Program-made: the position numbers and the translations under genes
Source of the DNA: Sipunculus nudus
Taxonomy: Eukaryota; Annelida; Sipuncula; Golfingiida; Sipunculidae
Assembly: GCA_026874595.1 (NCBI GenBank)
Contig: CM049313.1
Location: 64,488,159-64,552,158 of the forward strand
Direction: 5' to 3'
Length of the DNA: 64,000 nucleotides
In this document: positions 24,501 through 35,053 of the stretch, one piece after another
Layout of the letters: every line of letters begins with the position of its first letter
Numbering within the stretch: the first letter of the stretch is position 1
The notes under the pieces: model-generated
The model's database searches: none
Seen by the model: the letters and a program-made list of their open reading frames with translations, nothing else
Told to the model about the DNA's origin: nothing

Positions 24501-27410
24501 GAAAAGCGCCCATTTCAAGCACGATCCATTTCGTGACAACTTGTTACTTAATCGTGACACTTGGGAGGTAACCCAGATATGAAAAGCCCTGACAGTTAAG
24601 CACATGTCTCAATGATTGATGATAAGCTTAATTTCATCCAAAATTTCGATGAGTACAATCAAAAGCACTACATTGGTAGACATAAAAAATAAAACCTTGA
24701 ACGTTTTGAAACGAGAAAAATGCAAATTACAATATATATAAGGGCATGAGAAACGCGGATTTAAAAAAGAATAAATTTTACAAAATTTGAATTGAAAATC
24801 ACAAGGCTTCTGTTACTGGCCTTACTGCTGGCCGAAAAATACAGAACAGAAAGCTCGTATGTCACATCTAGACAATCTGTTCAATCCTTTCCGAGGAAAG
24901 AATCAACAAAGTGGAAGTAATCCAGAAACTAAGTCCAACGCCAGATGTGAATGCCAGTTTATATAATATGAAGTTATGAAGTCTTTTTGCAACAGATTTG
25001 CGTGTCATGGCCATCTCCTAAGGATTTTACCTAATTTGAACTTTGTCCATAAATACCCCATCTTATAATTCAACCAGCACTCTGACGTTTTTAATTTACT
25101 GTATTAAGATAGAGTAATTATATGATATGATCATTGTGATCACGTTAGTTTTACTTTGCCATTACCTTAAAATATTAAGGCAGTGAAAAATGTTCACAAA
25201 CGAAGGAAACTCGTCGTAAAGATATAAATATATGTGTATTCAGCAATAGTGAACGAATTTATTTTAAGAAGAATTAATAAGAAATACACGCTTGCTTAAT
25301 TCAATTTACCTACCATTGCTGTCCATGTGATAGTTTTGGATACCTCTAACCCTAGAAGAGCAGCTATCCAGGTCGAAACAGGGGGTGCCAGCAGTGTGAT
25401 GGACCACAGCTCGTGGCACCGCACTGGATATGTAAGATACGGATCGTGGTGGCCGAGCGCCCCATTCGGCGCGACTGACGACGGATGGACATCCCTGGAT
25501 CTCTGTGGATCATATAGTTCATGGTCTTTTTCAGCGTTTCACATACCCGCACTCATACGCAACTATATGAGAAAAATCGCTCAAACGATTTTGTCTAAGA
25601 AAAAACAGGTGTTATAAGTGTGTCTTTGCATATATGTGAAAAGTGCCACAGGGAAAGTCTCAGACATGCTAGAACCTGGGTGTTTAGCTTAGCTCTGTTA
25701 TTTAGTCGAACTCTACTCTTCACACAACGACAGTCTGACACTAAACAACTGTCATGTACTTCAATCCTAAAACACCTTCAGTCTTACACTTCACAGTTAT
25801 CATGTACTATACACGTCAAACACCCGCTGCTTGATACTGCACAGTTGTAGTGTACTTCACTTTTAACACACCCGCAGCCTGGCACTGCAGTTTGTCATAT
25901 ACTCCATTTGTCGCAAAAACGCAAACTAACACAGCAAAGTTATCATGTACTCCACTCGTCGGACAAACGCACACTAACACTTCCAATTGTAATGTACTCA
26001 ACATGTCACAGACCCGCATCCTGACCCTGCACAGTTGTCTAGTACACAACTTTTCACATGCCCGCAGCCTGACACTTCAAAGTAATCACGTACTCCACTC
26101 GACACACACCCGCAGCTTGACAATACACAGTTGAAAGGTGCTCCACGTGTCACACACCCGCAGCCGGACACCTCACAGTTGTCATGTCCTCCACTCGTCA
26201 CACACCCAAAGAATTATTTTACAGTTGTCATATACTCCACTTGTCACACACGCATTGCCTAACACTGCACAGTTGTCTGTACTTAACTCGTCACAAACCC
26301 AAAGCTTGTCATGTACTTCACTCGTCATACACCCAAAGCCTGTCACCACAGTTGTCATGTACTCCACTTGCCACATCAGAAGTCTTACGCTGTACAGTTG
26401 TCAGGTACTCCACTCGCCACACACCCTCAGGCTGACACTGCACAGTAATCACGTAGTCCACTCGCCACACACCCGCAGCCTGACACTTCACAGTAATCAC
26501 GAACTCCACTCGACACACACCCGCAGCCTGGCACTACACAGTTGCGATGTACTCCACGTGTCACACACTCCTTGCTTGACACTGCACAGTTGTCATGTAC
26601 TTCACTCTTCACATATCCAAAGCTTTTCATGTACTTCATTCGTCACACACCCAAAGCCTGACACCACAGTTGTCATGTACTCCACTTGCAACTTCAGAAG
26701 TCTTATACTGCACAGTTGTCAGGTACTTAAATCCTCACCACCCGCAGCCTGACAGCACTCCACTTGTCACACACCCGCAGCCTGACAATGCACAGTTGTC
26801 ATGTACATTTGTCATGTACACTTGTCACACACCCGTGGCCTGACACTGCATAGTTGTCATGTACACTTGTCACACACCCGTAGCCTGACACTGCACAGTT
26901 GTCATGTACACTTGTCACACACCCGTAGCCTGACACTGTACAGTTGTCATGTACAATTGTCACACACCCGTAGCCTGACACTGCACAGTTGTCATGCACA
27001 CTTGTCACACACCCGTAGCCTGACACTGCACAGTTGTCATGTACAATTGTCACACATCCGCAGCCTGACACTGCACAGTTGCCATGTACTCCAATCGTCA
27101 CACGCCCTCAGCCTGACACTGCACAGTTGCACAACGCTGATTTTACACACGAGGTACTAGCCTTTAGAAGTGTTATAATCAGGCAAACTAATCGAACTTA
27201 ATCAAAGGCGCTTTCCAAATATGACATATGTCAATAAAACACGACATCTGTTTAGAGAAAAATCTGAATTGTTCAGTATTGAAGCTTATGTACTTAATTA
27301 AAGATACACGTCAGCGAACAGTTGAAAATACCAGAAAATTAACAAATTTACCCATTGTACTTACGCAGGAAGCAGACCCCGAACACAACAAGAAAGGTAG
27401 CAAGGTGCAT
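21535..27410 (-). CDS. Short secreted peptidoglycan recognition protein (predicted amidase), 187 aa
   Basis: Four coding exons on the minus strand (27410-27365, 25502-25314, 22846-22641, 21657-21535) join in phase 1, 1 and 0 with consensus GT-AG sites. The product starts MHLATFLVVFGVCFL, a clear signal peptide. It continues into the PGRP/amidase-2 fold: SRAEWGARPPR, VVHHTAGTPC, IQNYHMDSNGWADIGYSF, EGRGWGVQGAH, GHRDCGSTSCPG, and ends FGWGTC. The residues that bind zinc in amidase-type PGRPs (His of HHT, Tyr of GYSF, His of GHRD, Cys of SCPG) and the Thr before that Cys are all present. It should therefore cleave the lactyl-amide bond of peptidoglycan rather than only bind it. Length matches short PGRPs, and the protein is predicted to act outside the cell or in mucus. 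No other copy is in the window. Confidence 0.93.
22370..22622 (+). repeat. Minisatellite in PGRP intron 3
   Basis: Degenerate ~10/20-bp units of GGTTATCGAT and GGTTATTGGT repeat about 25 times and end within 20 bp of the exon 3 donor. The open frame 22407-22886 over it is a by-product of the repeat. Confidence 0.8.
22850..25313. other. PGRP intron 2
   Basis: About 2.5 kb between exons 2 and 3 with no recognised element. A short GC-rich inverted repeat (GCGGGTTTTGACCCGC) occurs near 23785. Short open frames show no familiar motif. Confidence 0.6.
25725..27135 (+). repeat. 45-bp minisatellite in PGRP intron 1
   Basis: The unit contains CACACACCCG, AGCCTGACACTGCACAG and TTGTCATGTAC. It is most regular at 26800-27060, where six copies run at exactly 45 bp, and more diverged and length-variable at 25725-26800. 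Because 45 is divisible by 3, several frames on both strands stay open and give repetitive mock proteins (for example 26138-26752 and 26799-27101). Confidence 0.85.
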
Positions 27411-27456
27411 GGCTGAGATTAACAGATGTTTGTCACTGAACTAGCTCTTGTGGGTC

Positions 27457-27476
27457 TTTTATAAATAGGTTTTCCC
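27457..27476 (-). promoter_or_regulatory. PGRP core promoter: TATA box and adjoining kappaB-like site
   Basis: On the minus strand GGGAAAACCT (27476-27467) directly abuts TATTTATAAAAG (27467-27457), about 50 bp upstream of the start codon. GGGAAAACCT is close to the NF-kappaB consensus GGGRNWYYCC. PGRP genes in other animals are often NF-kappaB-responsive (family knowledge). Use of this site here is inference. Confidence 0.5.
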
Positions 27477-27660
27477 AGCAGATGTTCATTTCTCATGGTC
27501 GGTCTGATGACTCCTTATCTGAACTACGTATCTTGTCATGAACCAGTTCTTCAGGTTTGGGAGGGTTCCTGTCAGGGTCGATCAGGGCAGCCTCGATAGT
27601 GTTTGGTATCTGAAATTAGGCATTTATCCCGGGATAGGTCCGATGTATTTATTACCATCC

Positions 27661-27807
27661 TACACACAAACACACACACACACGAGAAGTGATAAGAGAC
27701 CCACAAACACACACACACACACACTATACGTAACAACACAATTTTACACAATTATATTATATTAAACATATATATATATATATATATATATTGTACAGTG
27801 CCTGGGA

Positions 27808-27865
<58 letters not shown>
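27661..27865. repeat. (CA)n and (AT)n microsatellites
   Basis: CACACA tracts at about 27663-27683 and 27705-27723, then AT tracts at 27768-27791 and 27812-27865. Confidence 0.9.
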
Positions 27866-27868
<3 letters not shown>

Positions 27869-29040
27869 ACGTAAACGTTTTGATTTGTTATATTTATGAT
27901 TGCACTATACAGAGACTGAGATAATGTATGATAGCAGTGGGAAGATGCGGCTGTGTACATATCATTTATTTTATGAAAAAAAATTATTTATCATGCATGT
28001 CACTTCTGAACGCCATCTGTGTATATCCCGCATATATAGAATATAATCAAAATATAATCATATAGGAATCAGTGCAATAAATATTGGTTGTTTAATAAAG
28101 CAAGATCATAATTCTACAGTAAATGATTTTCCGTAACACAATGAAACCAATAGAATATCATGTGGTCTAATATTAGGTGTCGTTTTCAACCGAACAGGTG
28201 TCAGTGACACGTGATAAGAACCCCCCCCCCCCCGCACACACATCAAAACGTAAACTCAATTATAAAACTATACTTGTTTAGGAATCGGTTGAAAAATCAT
28301 ATTCAATGATTACACGATAAAAATGACTATTAATTATTTAATTCACTTTCATCAGCATGAAAAATGCTTTATAGAATTATATTGACGGAGTAACTTTAGT
28401 CTACTTTGTATATCACGCTAAGGGTCTAGGTCATGGCCGGGTTGTTGACACTTAATCGTTGAAAACAGGATAAGTGTTAATGCTGTGTGTTGTTTTGTGT
28501 CAGTCTTTCTTATATCTCAGACAGAATAAGAATATTTTATCGTGATTATATTACTTATTTTTATGTGCATACGAAATCGGTTGTGATCGATTTTCCATAA
28601 TCAATAATTACATAATTGATGGCTTAAATATTAAAAAAAATATAGGGATATTTACGAGTATCCTCGACTTTAGTGCCAGGTTAGATTAATTCGAACTCGA
28701 GTTCCCCAGCAATCCTACATGCTCCCAATCAATTTGTTAATACAATAAAATACATAAGTACAAATATAACATGTTTGACCAAAATAACCCACAGAAAATT
28801 TCGACATAACAGGTGTTGTCCTCTATTCTAGCCCTCCATGATGATTTATCTTGGTCACGTCAAATCGTCACGTTCCTGTTACAGCAGTTGAGCTATTCCC
28901 AGCCACTCTATGTTCAATAAGGCCAAACGGATAATTGCATTGTTTAGGGGCTTTGAGATCAAAATAATATATGATGAGAGCAAGCAAAAAGTTTACGACT
29001 TATTCATTTTTCTTTCCATACATGATGCAATGAGTTAGTA
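27866..29040. other. AT-rich gene-free stretch
   Basis: I see no exon or element. A C-run lies at about 28218-28232. Confidence 0.4.
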
Positions 29041-29054
29041 GGGTGTAGGGCAAA

Positions 29055-29150
29055 GACCCGCCCTGACAAAAGCCCACCCTGACAAAAGCCCACCCTGACA
29101 AAAGCCCACCGGACAAGAGCCCACTGGACAAAAACTCACCCCTAAAAGTG
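29055..29150 (+). repeat. Short tandem repeat (~18 bp)
   Basis: Five to six copies of a unit near CCTGACAAAAGCCCAC, decaying at the right end. The preceding GGTGTAGGGCAAAGAC also occurs at about 16865 in intron 1 of copy B. Confidence 0.75.
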
Positions 29151-29301
29151 CAGACCTGGACAGAAGCCCATCCTTGACTAAGAAATAAAATTAAATGATT
29201 TTATAATGTTTTTCTAAAGTTTTTTTAAATACTTCTGTATCATTTTCTTAATGTATGTAACATTTTTATTACTTGTGACAAGTATTATATATGTTTATGT
29301 G

Positions 29302-29303
<2 letters not shown>

Positions 29304-29376
<73 letters not shown>

Positions 29377-29380
29377 ATAG
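29304..29380. repeat. (AT)n microsatellite
   Basis: Long AT tract with one interruption. Confidence 0.95.
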
Positions 29381-29602
29381 ATATATAAGTATATAAAAGT
29401 GAACATGTATGTGTTATATTTATATTTTTTCTGAAAACAATCTCGGAAACCTTGCCCCTTTAATTTAAATTGTATCAACATGGTTTCTAAAACCCCCTCC
29501 ATGGTAGTCAAGGCCCTGATCTAAATAAGGATGGACAAAGTATAGTATGGTTCATTATAAAGAATGGAACTAATCAAGAATAACAGAGGTGGTGATAAAT
29601 AA

Positions 29603-29911
29603 TGCTATCAAGGGTACCGCTACACCAAGAAGTATGAGAGAAAAGGTCGGATCAGATGGGAATGTTGTCAAAAATGGGCGCACTCTTGCAAGGGTGGAGT
29701 TACAACTGATATTGGTGTGCATGAGTATACTATTGGAACTACAACTCCCCACTCTCATCCTGCTGATCCTCATGCCATCCAACTGTTGAAAGTGCGTGCA
29801 AAAATGAATCAGCAAGCAAAGACAACTAGAACCAGACCATCTCAGTCTCTAGCAGATGCCATGCATGTTCCAGGAATCAGAAGAGGTATAAGCTTATATA
29901 AGGACTGTTAA
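29603..29911 (+). pseudogene. Solitary FLYWCH-type zinc-finger fragment
   Basis: The open frame follows a TAA at 29600-29602 and runs to a stop at 29909-29911, with no ATG at its start. It reads YRYTKKYERKGRIRW, then WECCQKWAHSCKGG, then TTTPHSHPADP and LLKVRAKM. This is the FLYWCH layout (aromatic N-terminal part, W-x-C, a second Cys, then H-x-H), followed by the helix that often follows it in FLYWCH proteins and MULE transposases. Only one domain is present, with no transposase or BTB partner in reach. It may be an exon remnant or a piece of a transposon. Confidence 0.6.
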
Positions 29912-30452
29912 TTCTGCAGAGTAAAGTAAACCCTGATATAAAACTGTTTAGGATAAAATGATATTTTCACATTTCGAAAAACCCCTTTTGTAAAGGAAGT
30001 CTAGTTTATAATTACCTTAGGCTTTGTGTGACATAATTTCCTTTCAATCCCTTTTTACACTCTAATAGTAAAATGTTACCCTACATGGATGGAGGGGTGA
30101 TTTTGCAGATATATCATGCAGTAAAGGGAACTGTATTACTTTTTCACCTGTATTTGCCTGAGTTAGATAACTGTTTAAGGATGAAACTTACATATTGAGC
30201 ATAAATGGCATATACCTATCAGTAAATGCTGATTCAAAGTTCCTTTAAATAAATTCATTTTAAAATTGGTTAAAATTACAAAATAAATCTTAACAGTTAT
30301 GGGTTAAAATAAATATGAATGATTATAGACAATTTAGTAAAACATCCAGTGTATGAATTTGCAATATAAAGCTTCAGTTTAATTTGAATCTTTTATGTAA
30401 AGTACACATTATTTCATGCCACTTTATTAGGATTAACTATGCAGACAGTGGT

Positions 30453-30453
<1 letters not shown>

Positions 30454-30521
<68 letters not shown>
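30454..30521. repeat. (AT)n microsatellite
   Basis: Over 30 AT dinucleotides. Confidence 0.95.
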
Positions 30522-30522
<1 letters not shown>

Positions 30523-31000
30523 ATATATATACAGTTAATGGTTATACATAGGTGATGTCTATATTTACTGAAGCAAAGACAAACAAAAAAAATTCAAATT
30601 AACTATATATTCTATATTTTGGGTGAAATATACAAAAGCAAAATCAACATTTACTTCACATAATTTCATGATCTACACTAATAAAGTAATGAATAAAAAC
30701 CCCCAAAATCAGTGATTTTTTATGAATTATTATTCCTGATAATAATGATGTATATATTGTTGATATTTATTTTGTAGATTATCAAGTAACTCATTATAGT
30801 TAAGTATATAGACAATATTCTTACATTGTTTCTTCTGCACTGTATACAGCAGGTTTTACTTATATTATCAATAAATCTACAGAATTTTAAACTAAGTCAC
30901 ACATTTATTTATTCATTTTTTAAAGAATGCTTTCGTCGTCTTTATCATTTAGGCAGGGGGCTTTTTTTTTGGGGGGGGGGGGGGGCTTTTGTTCGTATCC
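30520..31000 (+). repeat. Dispersed repeat, copy 2
   Basis: Same orientation as 18235-18790, with shared words CAGTTAATGGTT, GTCTATATT, TTCAAATTAACTATATATT, TACTTCACATAATT, TTCTGCAC and AGCAGGTTTTA, and the closing TTTAGGCAGGGGG run of the minisatellite family. Confidence 0.55.
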
Positions 31001-31719
31001 CGATAATTTTTATATGGATATTCTTATATACATTACAAATCTTATACACATATGTTAAATATGTGCTCCTCTTACAGTGTGTGTTATACGGGCGAGTTGA
31101 AACCTATCAAACCGAACCGCAACATGATATTTTTTTTTATTATAATCGAATATTTTAGCCATATATTTATTCAATACATCGAGTTCGAAAAAAACATGTT
31201 TTAAACCAAATAATTTTAAACCTAATCCGATGATGAATCCAGATTAATCGTTCAAGAATCGCCGTTTAACCCAGGGCAATGCTTATATGTTGTTATTAAA
31301 TATGGAATACATTTAGTATCGTTATCAAAATATTGATGGCGCTGATTTCACCGCCTCAACCGACTGTCATTTAATTTTCACGAATAATATAAATCCAAAA
31401 CCAATGAATAAGATTATGGTGATTCAACAACAACAAATGCCAGCCAGCAAAAACAGCTCCCCTCCCCCCCCCCCCATACACACGCACACTCTCACGCACG
31501 TATTTATTCTTTATCCACACATACATAAAACAAAGTAACTATTTATTATTCAGTTATGCTGCTAGCTAAGAGGTGATTAATGGTCGTTAAGTAATAAATA
31601 TATCTGTCTATCTTTGTGATAGTCCAGATGGACGTCTATATCACCCAACCAGGATTCGAATCACCAAGCCGGAAGTAATATCAAAGTACTCTTTCGGGAC
31701 CAACTGCTCCTCAAACTAT

Positions 31720-32141
31720 TGTGTAACAACTTCGGCTGGTAGGGGACAATTACCCCATACTTGTAAAGGGGTACGAGAGTCGACTCGTTTATCGGACGAG
31801 GTGGAGGTTTTCGTGAACGAGCTCACGGTGTCCGCAGCTTGTTGAGTCATGGCGTGGTCACCTCGGCTGCCCTTGGACAGTTACCCAACCTGGATAACTG
31901 GGGCGGGGTAGCTCACCCCAGCTGTTGTTCGGGGGTCGGCTCGTTTATCAGACGAGGTGGAGGTTGTCTTTAAAGAGCTCACGATATCCGCAGCTTGTTC
32001 GTGGTCATCTCAGCACTTCTGTAGAGTGGGTATATATAGTCCCAAAAGTGTCTCTTGCTGTATATTGTTTTACAGTCAGCTCTAGAGGAGATGCCTGCAG
32101 TATAGTTGTCTTGATACAGATTGAAATTCAAAGTATTTTAG
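31720..32141 (+). promoter_or_regulatory. Promoter and non-coding first exon of copy C
   Basis: Two tandem ~159-bp modules (GGCGTGGTCACCTCGG at about 31852 and CGTGGTCATCTCAG at about 32010) are followed by a TATATATA box at 32031-32038. About 80 bp of untranslated exon then ends at TTTTAG|GTAAGA (32141). The modules contain CTCGTTTATC.GACGAGG and GGGGCGGGG, as in copies A and B. Copy C alone has a perfect AP-1-like TGAGTCA near 31844, where A and B have TTAAGTCA or a diverged form. Confidence 0.65.
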
Positions 32142-33849
32142 GTAAGAAAATTATTTTTTGTTTTGTTTTGGCTGTTTAATATTTTAATTTATTCTTATCA
32201 GTTTATGAGCAAAAAGCTGTTGGCATAAACAGCAAAAGTATCCTGTCATGCAAATCATTTACCTACAGAATTCCTATTGCAAAATGCATACTATGCATAT
32301 TTCCCTACAAAGTAACATAAATGTTTCAATTAATTTATTAGGCCTATCATATATTACATATTACATTTATGCAATTTCCTACTTTAGGATTTTTCCAATC
32401 CTAGTATTTTAAGAATCACTATTTATTAATTTAAAAGATTAATTCAACATAATTTTATATAATTTTTATTATGTTTGTGTTGGATAATAATCTTGAATAT
32501 ATATATAAAGCGTATGTATAAAGAGTATATATATGGTCTCTGCATAAACTTTATGCTGTAGAAAATGTTGCGCAATAGTTTCATAATAAAATATGTATGA
32601 TAAAAATATATTATATGTACAAATATTTTATATAACAATTCTTAAATTAAATTAAATAACATAGTATTTATGCATCAAATAATGTAATAAAAATACATAA
32701 TATTATATAATAATATCTATAATAATATCTATAATAATTAATAATAATAATACAAATAATTCAATATTTTAGTGATAACTGATAGCAACTTTGGTAATTG
32801 ATGGCAATACCAAGTACAACCGCCCTGTACTTGCCAAGTTTTTTTTCTTAAAATTACTATCTTTTCGTCATTTATATTTTCTATATAATTGACCACCAAT
32901 GTTGCACTTTTAACATTTTGCAAACTACACTTCATTGCAGTAATTGTAAACTGCAGTATAGTAATGCAGGGGCGGATTCAGAATTGGTTGGGGGTTTAAC
33001 CCCACCCTTACTATGTGAAATACCCTTTGTCACAACCCCTTTTGTTGGAGCTGTAGATTTCTTCAATGACACAAGTCCCTCAGTCTAAAAGTGAACCCGC
33101 CCCTTCCCAAATCATGGCATAAACCTTAACATGTACAGTAAAACCTCGCTTTAGCGACCACTGTTGCATGGTCCATTTTTTATGTTCTTTATATCAGATC
33201 TCGCTTAGACGTCAACCTAGAAATTTAGACAACATAACAAGGTCCCGTTCATGGTCGTTTCACTGTATAAAATAAATAAATATAGCCATGCACATTTGCA
33301 TGTATGAGGGTTTATAACAGAACATATTCAGTTATATGTTGCATGGGAATTGTAATCTCTTGTGTTAAGATGTAATTTTGGTCAAGTATTAATAATAAAT
33401 AAAATTATATTTACCCAAAAACGAAACGATACATTATCGCTCAATTTTTAAAAAATTTAATTTACACAAATCTTTTACCAAGATGGCCCATGCAGCATGT
33501 TAAGCTGTTTTTCAATGGGGTCCTTAAAATGTCACAAAGAGATATACATTACCACATTAACATAGTCCTGAAAATAAAATGTGTACAAAAAATTATCTAA
33601 ACATTTACATATTTAAAATAGATAGATAACTAAATATGACACAAATACAAACATATAAAATTAAATAGTCAATAAGTAATTAATTTCTATCGTCAGCGAT
33701 TGCTGTACTTATGATACTTATAACAGGGATTTTAGATCTGTATAATTCATTTCATATTGATGTTAAAACTGTGTTAGTTACATTTGTGTTTCATTTTCAA
33801 TTTTTTAGACATTTTTTAAAAATTCACATTTTTTATATTGTTTATACAG
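32142..33849 (+). other. Intron 1 of copy C
   Basis: Very AT-rich intron from the donor at 32142 to the acceptor TATACAG|GAATACAACAG (exon begins 33850). The acceptor and the following bases are conserved in copy B (exon begins 16626). It holds a 130-bp MITE. Confidence 0.6.
33136..33265. mobile_element. 130-bp MITE with TA flanks
   Basis: The left end reads CAGTAAAACCTCGCTTTAGC. The right end on the minus strand reads CAGTGAAACGACCATGAACG. TA lies on both sides (33134-33135 and 33266-33267). The ends fit pogo/Tc1-mariner-type MITEs. It has no coding capacity. Confidence 0.6.
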
Positions 33850-35053
33850 GAATACAACAGCGAGACAGTGGTGAATATAGGAAATCTAGGGTTACTCTAT
33901 CAGCCAACAGATAACGCGCAGGTAGTTATATATATTTCGAAAAGAACTTTAATTTACATTAACCGGCCCCTTGAAGATTGATAGCCGACATTGTAATCCT
34001 TGTTGGAAATTCTTGGTAAATACCAACCACCTCAGAAAACTTGTCATCACAGTTTTTTTTTACTCACGGCGTGGCTTAATAAGAGTATATAACATTTAGT
34101 CAATCAGAATCATGTCTTGTCCTAAGAGAAAACTTGTCACTTCTGACAAGCGTCAGCAGAGTATCAGGGATTTCAGCAATATAAAGAAAAAGGGCGCCGA
34201 AAGTGACACAGCCGAGCAGACGACAGGTACAGAGAAACCAGAAAAGAGGCTCAGACTTGATCGTGATGGTGATATCAAGTCACGTGACTCTGTCATTGCG
34301 TCCACTCAAAATAAAGTTAAGCCATGTAAAACTGTCAGCAATGCTAGTAAAACCAAAAGCATCCCCCGTGACGTCAAAACTGCCAACTCCAAGAAAAAGA
34401 AAAAAATGGTTATTGCGTGCGACAGTAGAAGATGTATCTACGGTTTCCAGCAGACGACGGAACAAATCCCGGGTTTCCTGTTGGAATGACGCCTACATAA
34501 ACGGTCTTAACAAAACATCTGCTAAGGTATCGAGCAAATCTGTCTCACGTGGGACTCGTCGGACCGGTGGCGCCAAAGGTCCACTGGAAATATGTGACGG
34601 GATCAAGACAGGAGCTATGAACTGCCAGTCAGTTTCACCACTTGATACACCTAGATCAGACCCGGAAATAAGCAAGATGGGTCAACATACCGCGGACATG
34701 GACAGTAGCGCCCCTAGCGAGAGAAGCATTGATCGTGTGGAGGAGTTGCCTGACCAGAAAAGCATCTCTTTGGCAGGTAACTATTGTATAAATTATGTTC
34801 ATTTATATGCATGAGGTTAATTCTTCTTTAAAGAAGTAGCCATTATTTGAAAAAAAAATCGGAAATTATAAAAAAAAATGATTTGATGATATAGTGCATT
34901 CCTACTGATGGTTATCTGCTTCACACTTTTTTCATAAAAGTGACATAATTGAACATTAAACATATTTGCTACACATGTTTTATCTGTTTAATGATCACTT
35001 GTTTGTTGATTGTTATTACTTTTACTGGTTTATTCATTTCAATTAATTAGCAG

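Noticed and set aside
25816-27160. Many overlapping open frames with repeated VHDNCAVSG or HVLHSSHTRSL peptides
   Set aside because: They lie in the 45-bp intronic minisatellite of the PGRP gene and are open on both strands because of unit length.
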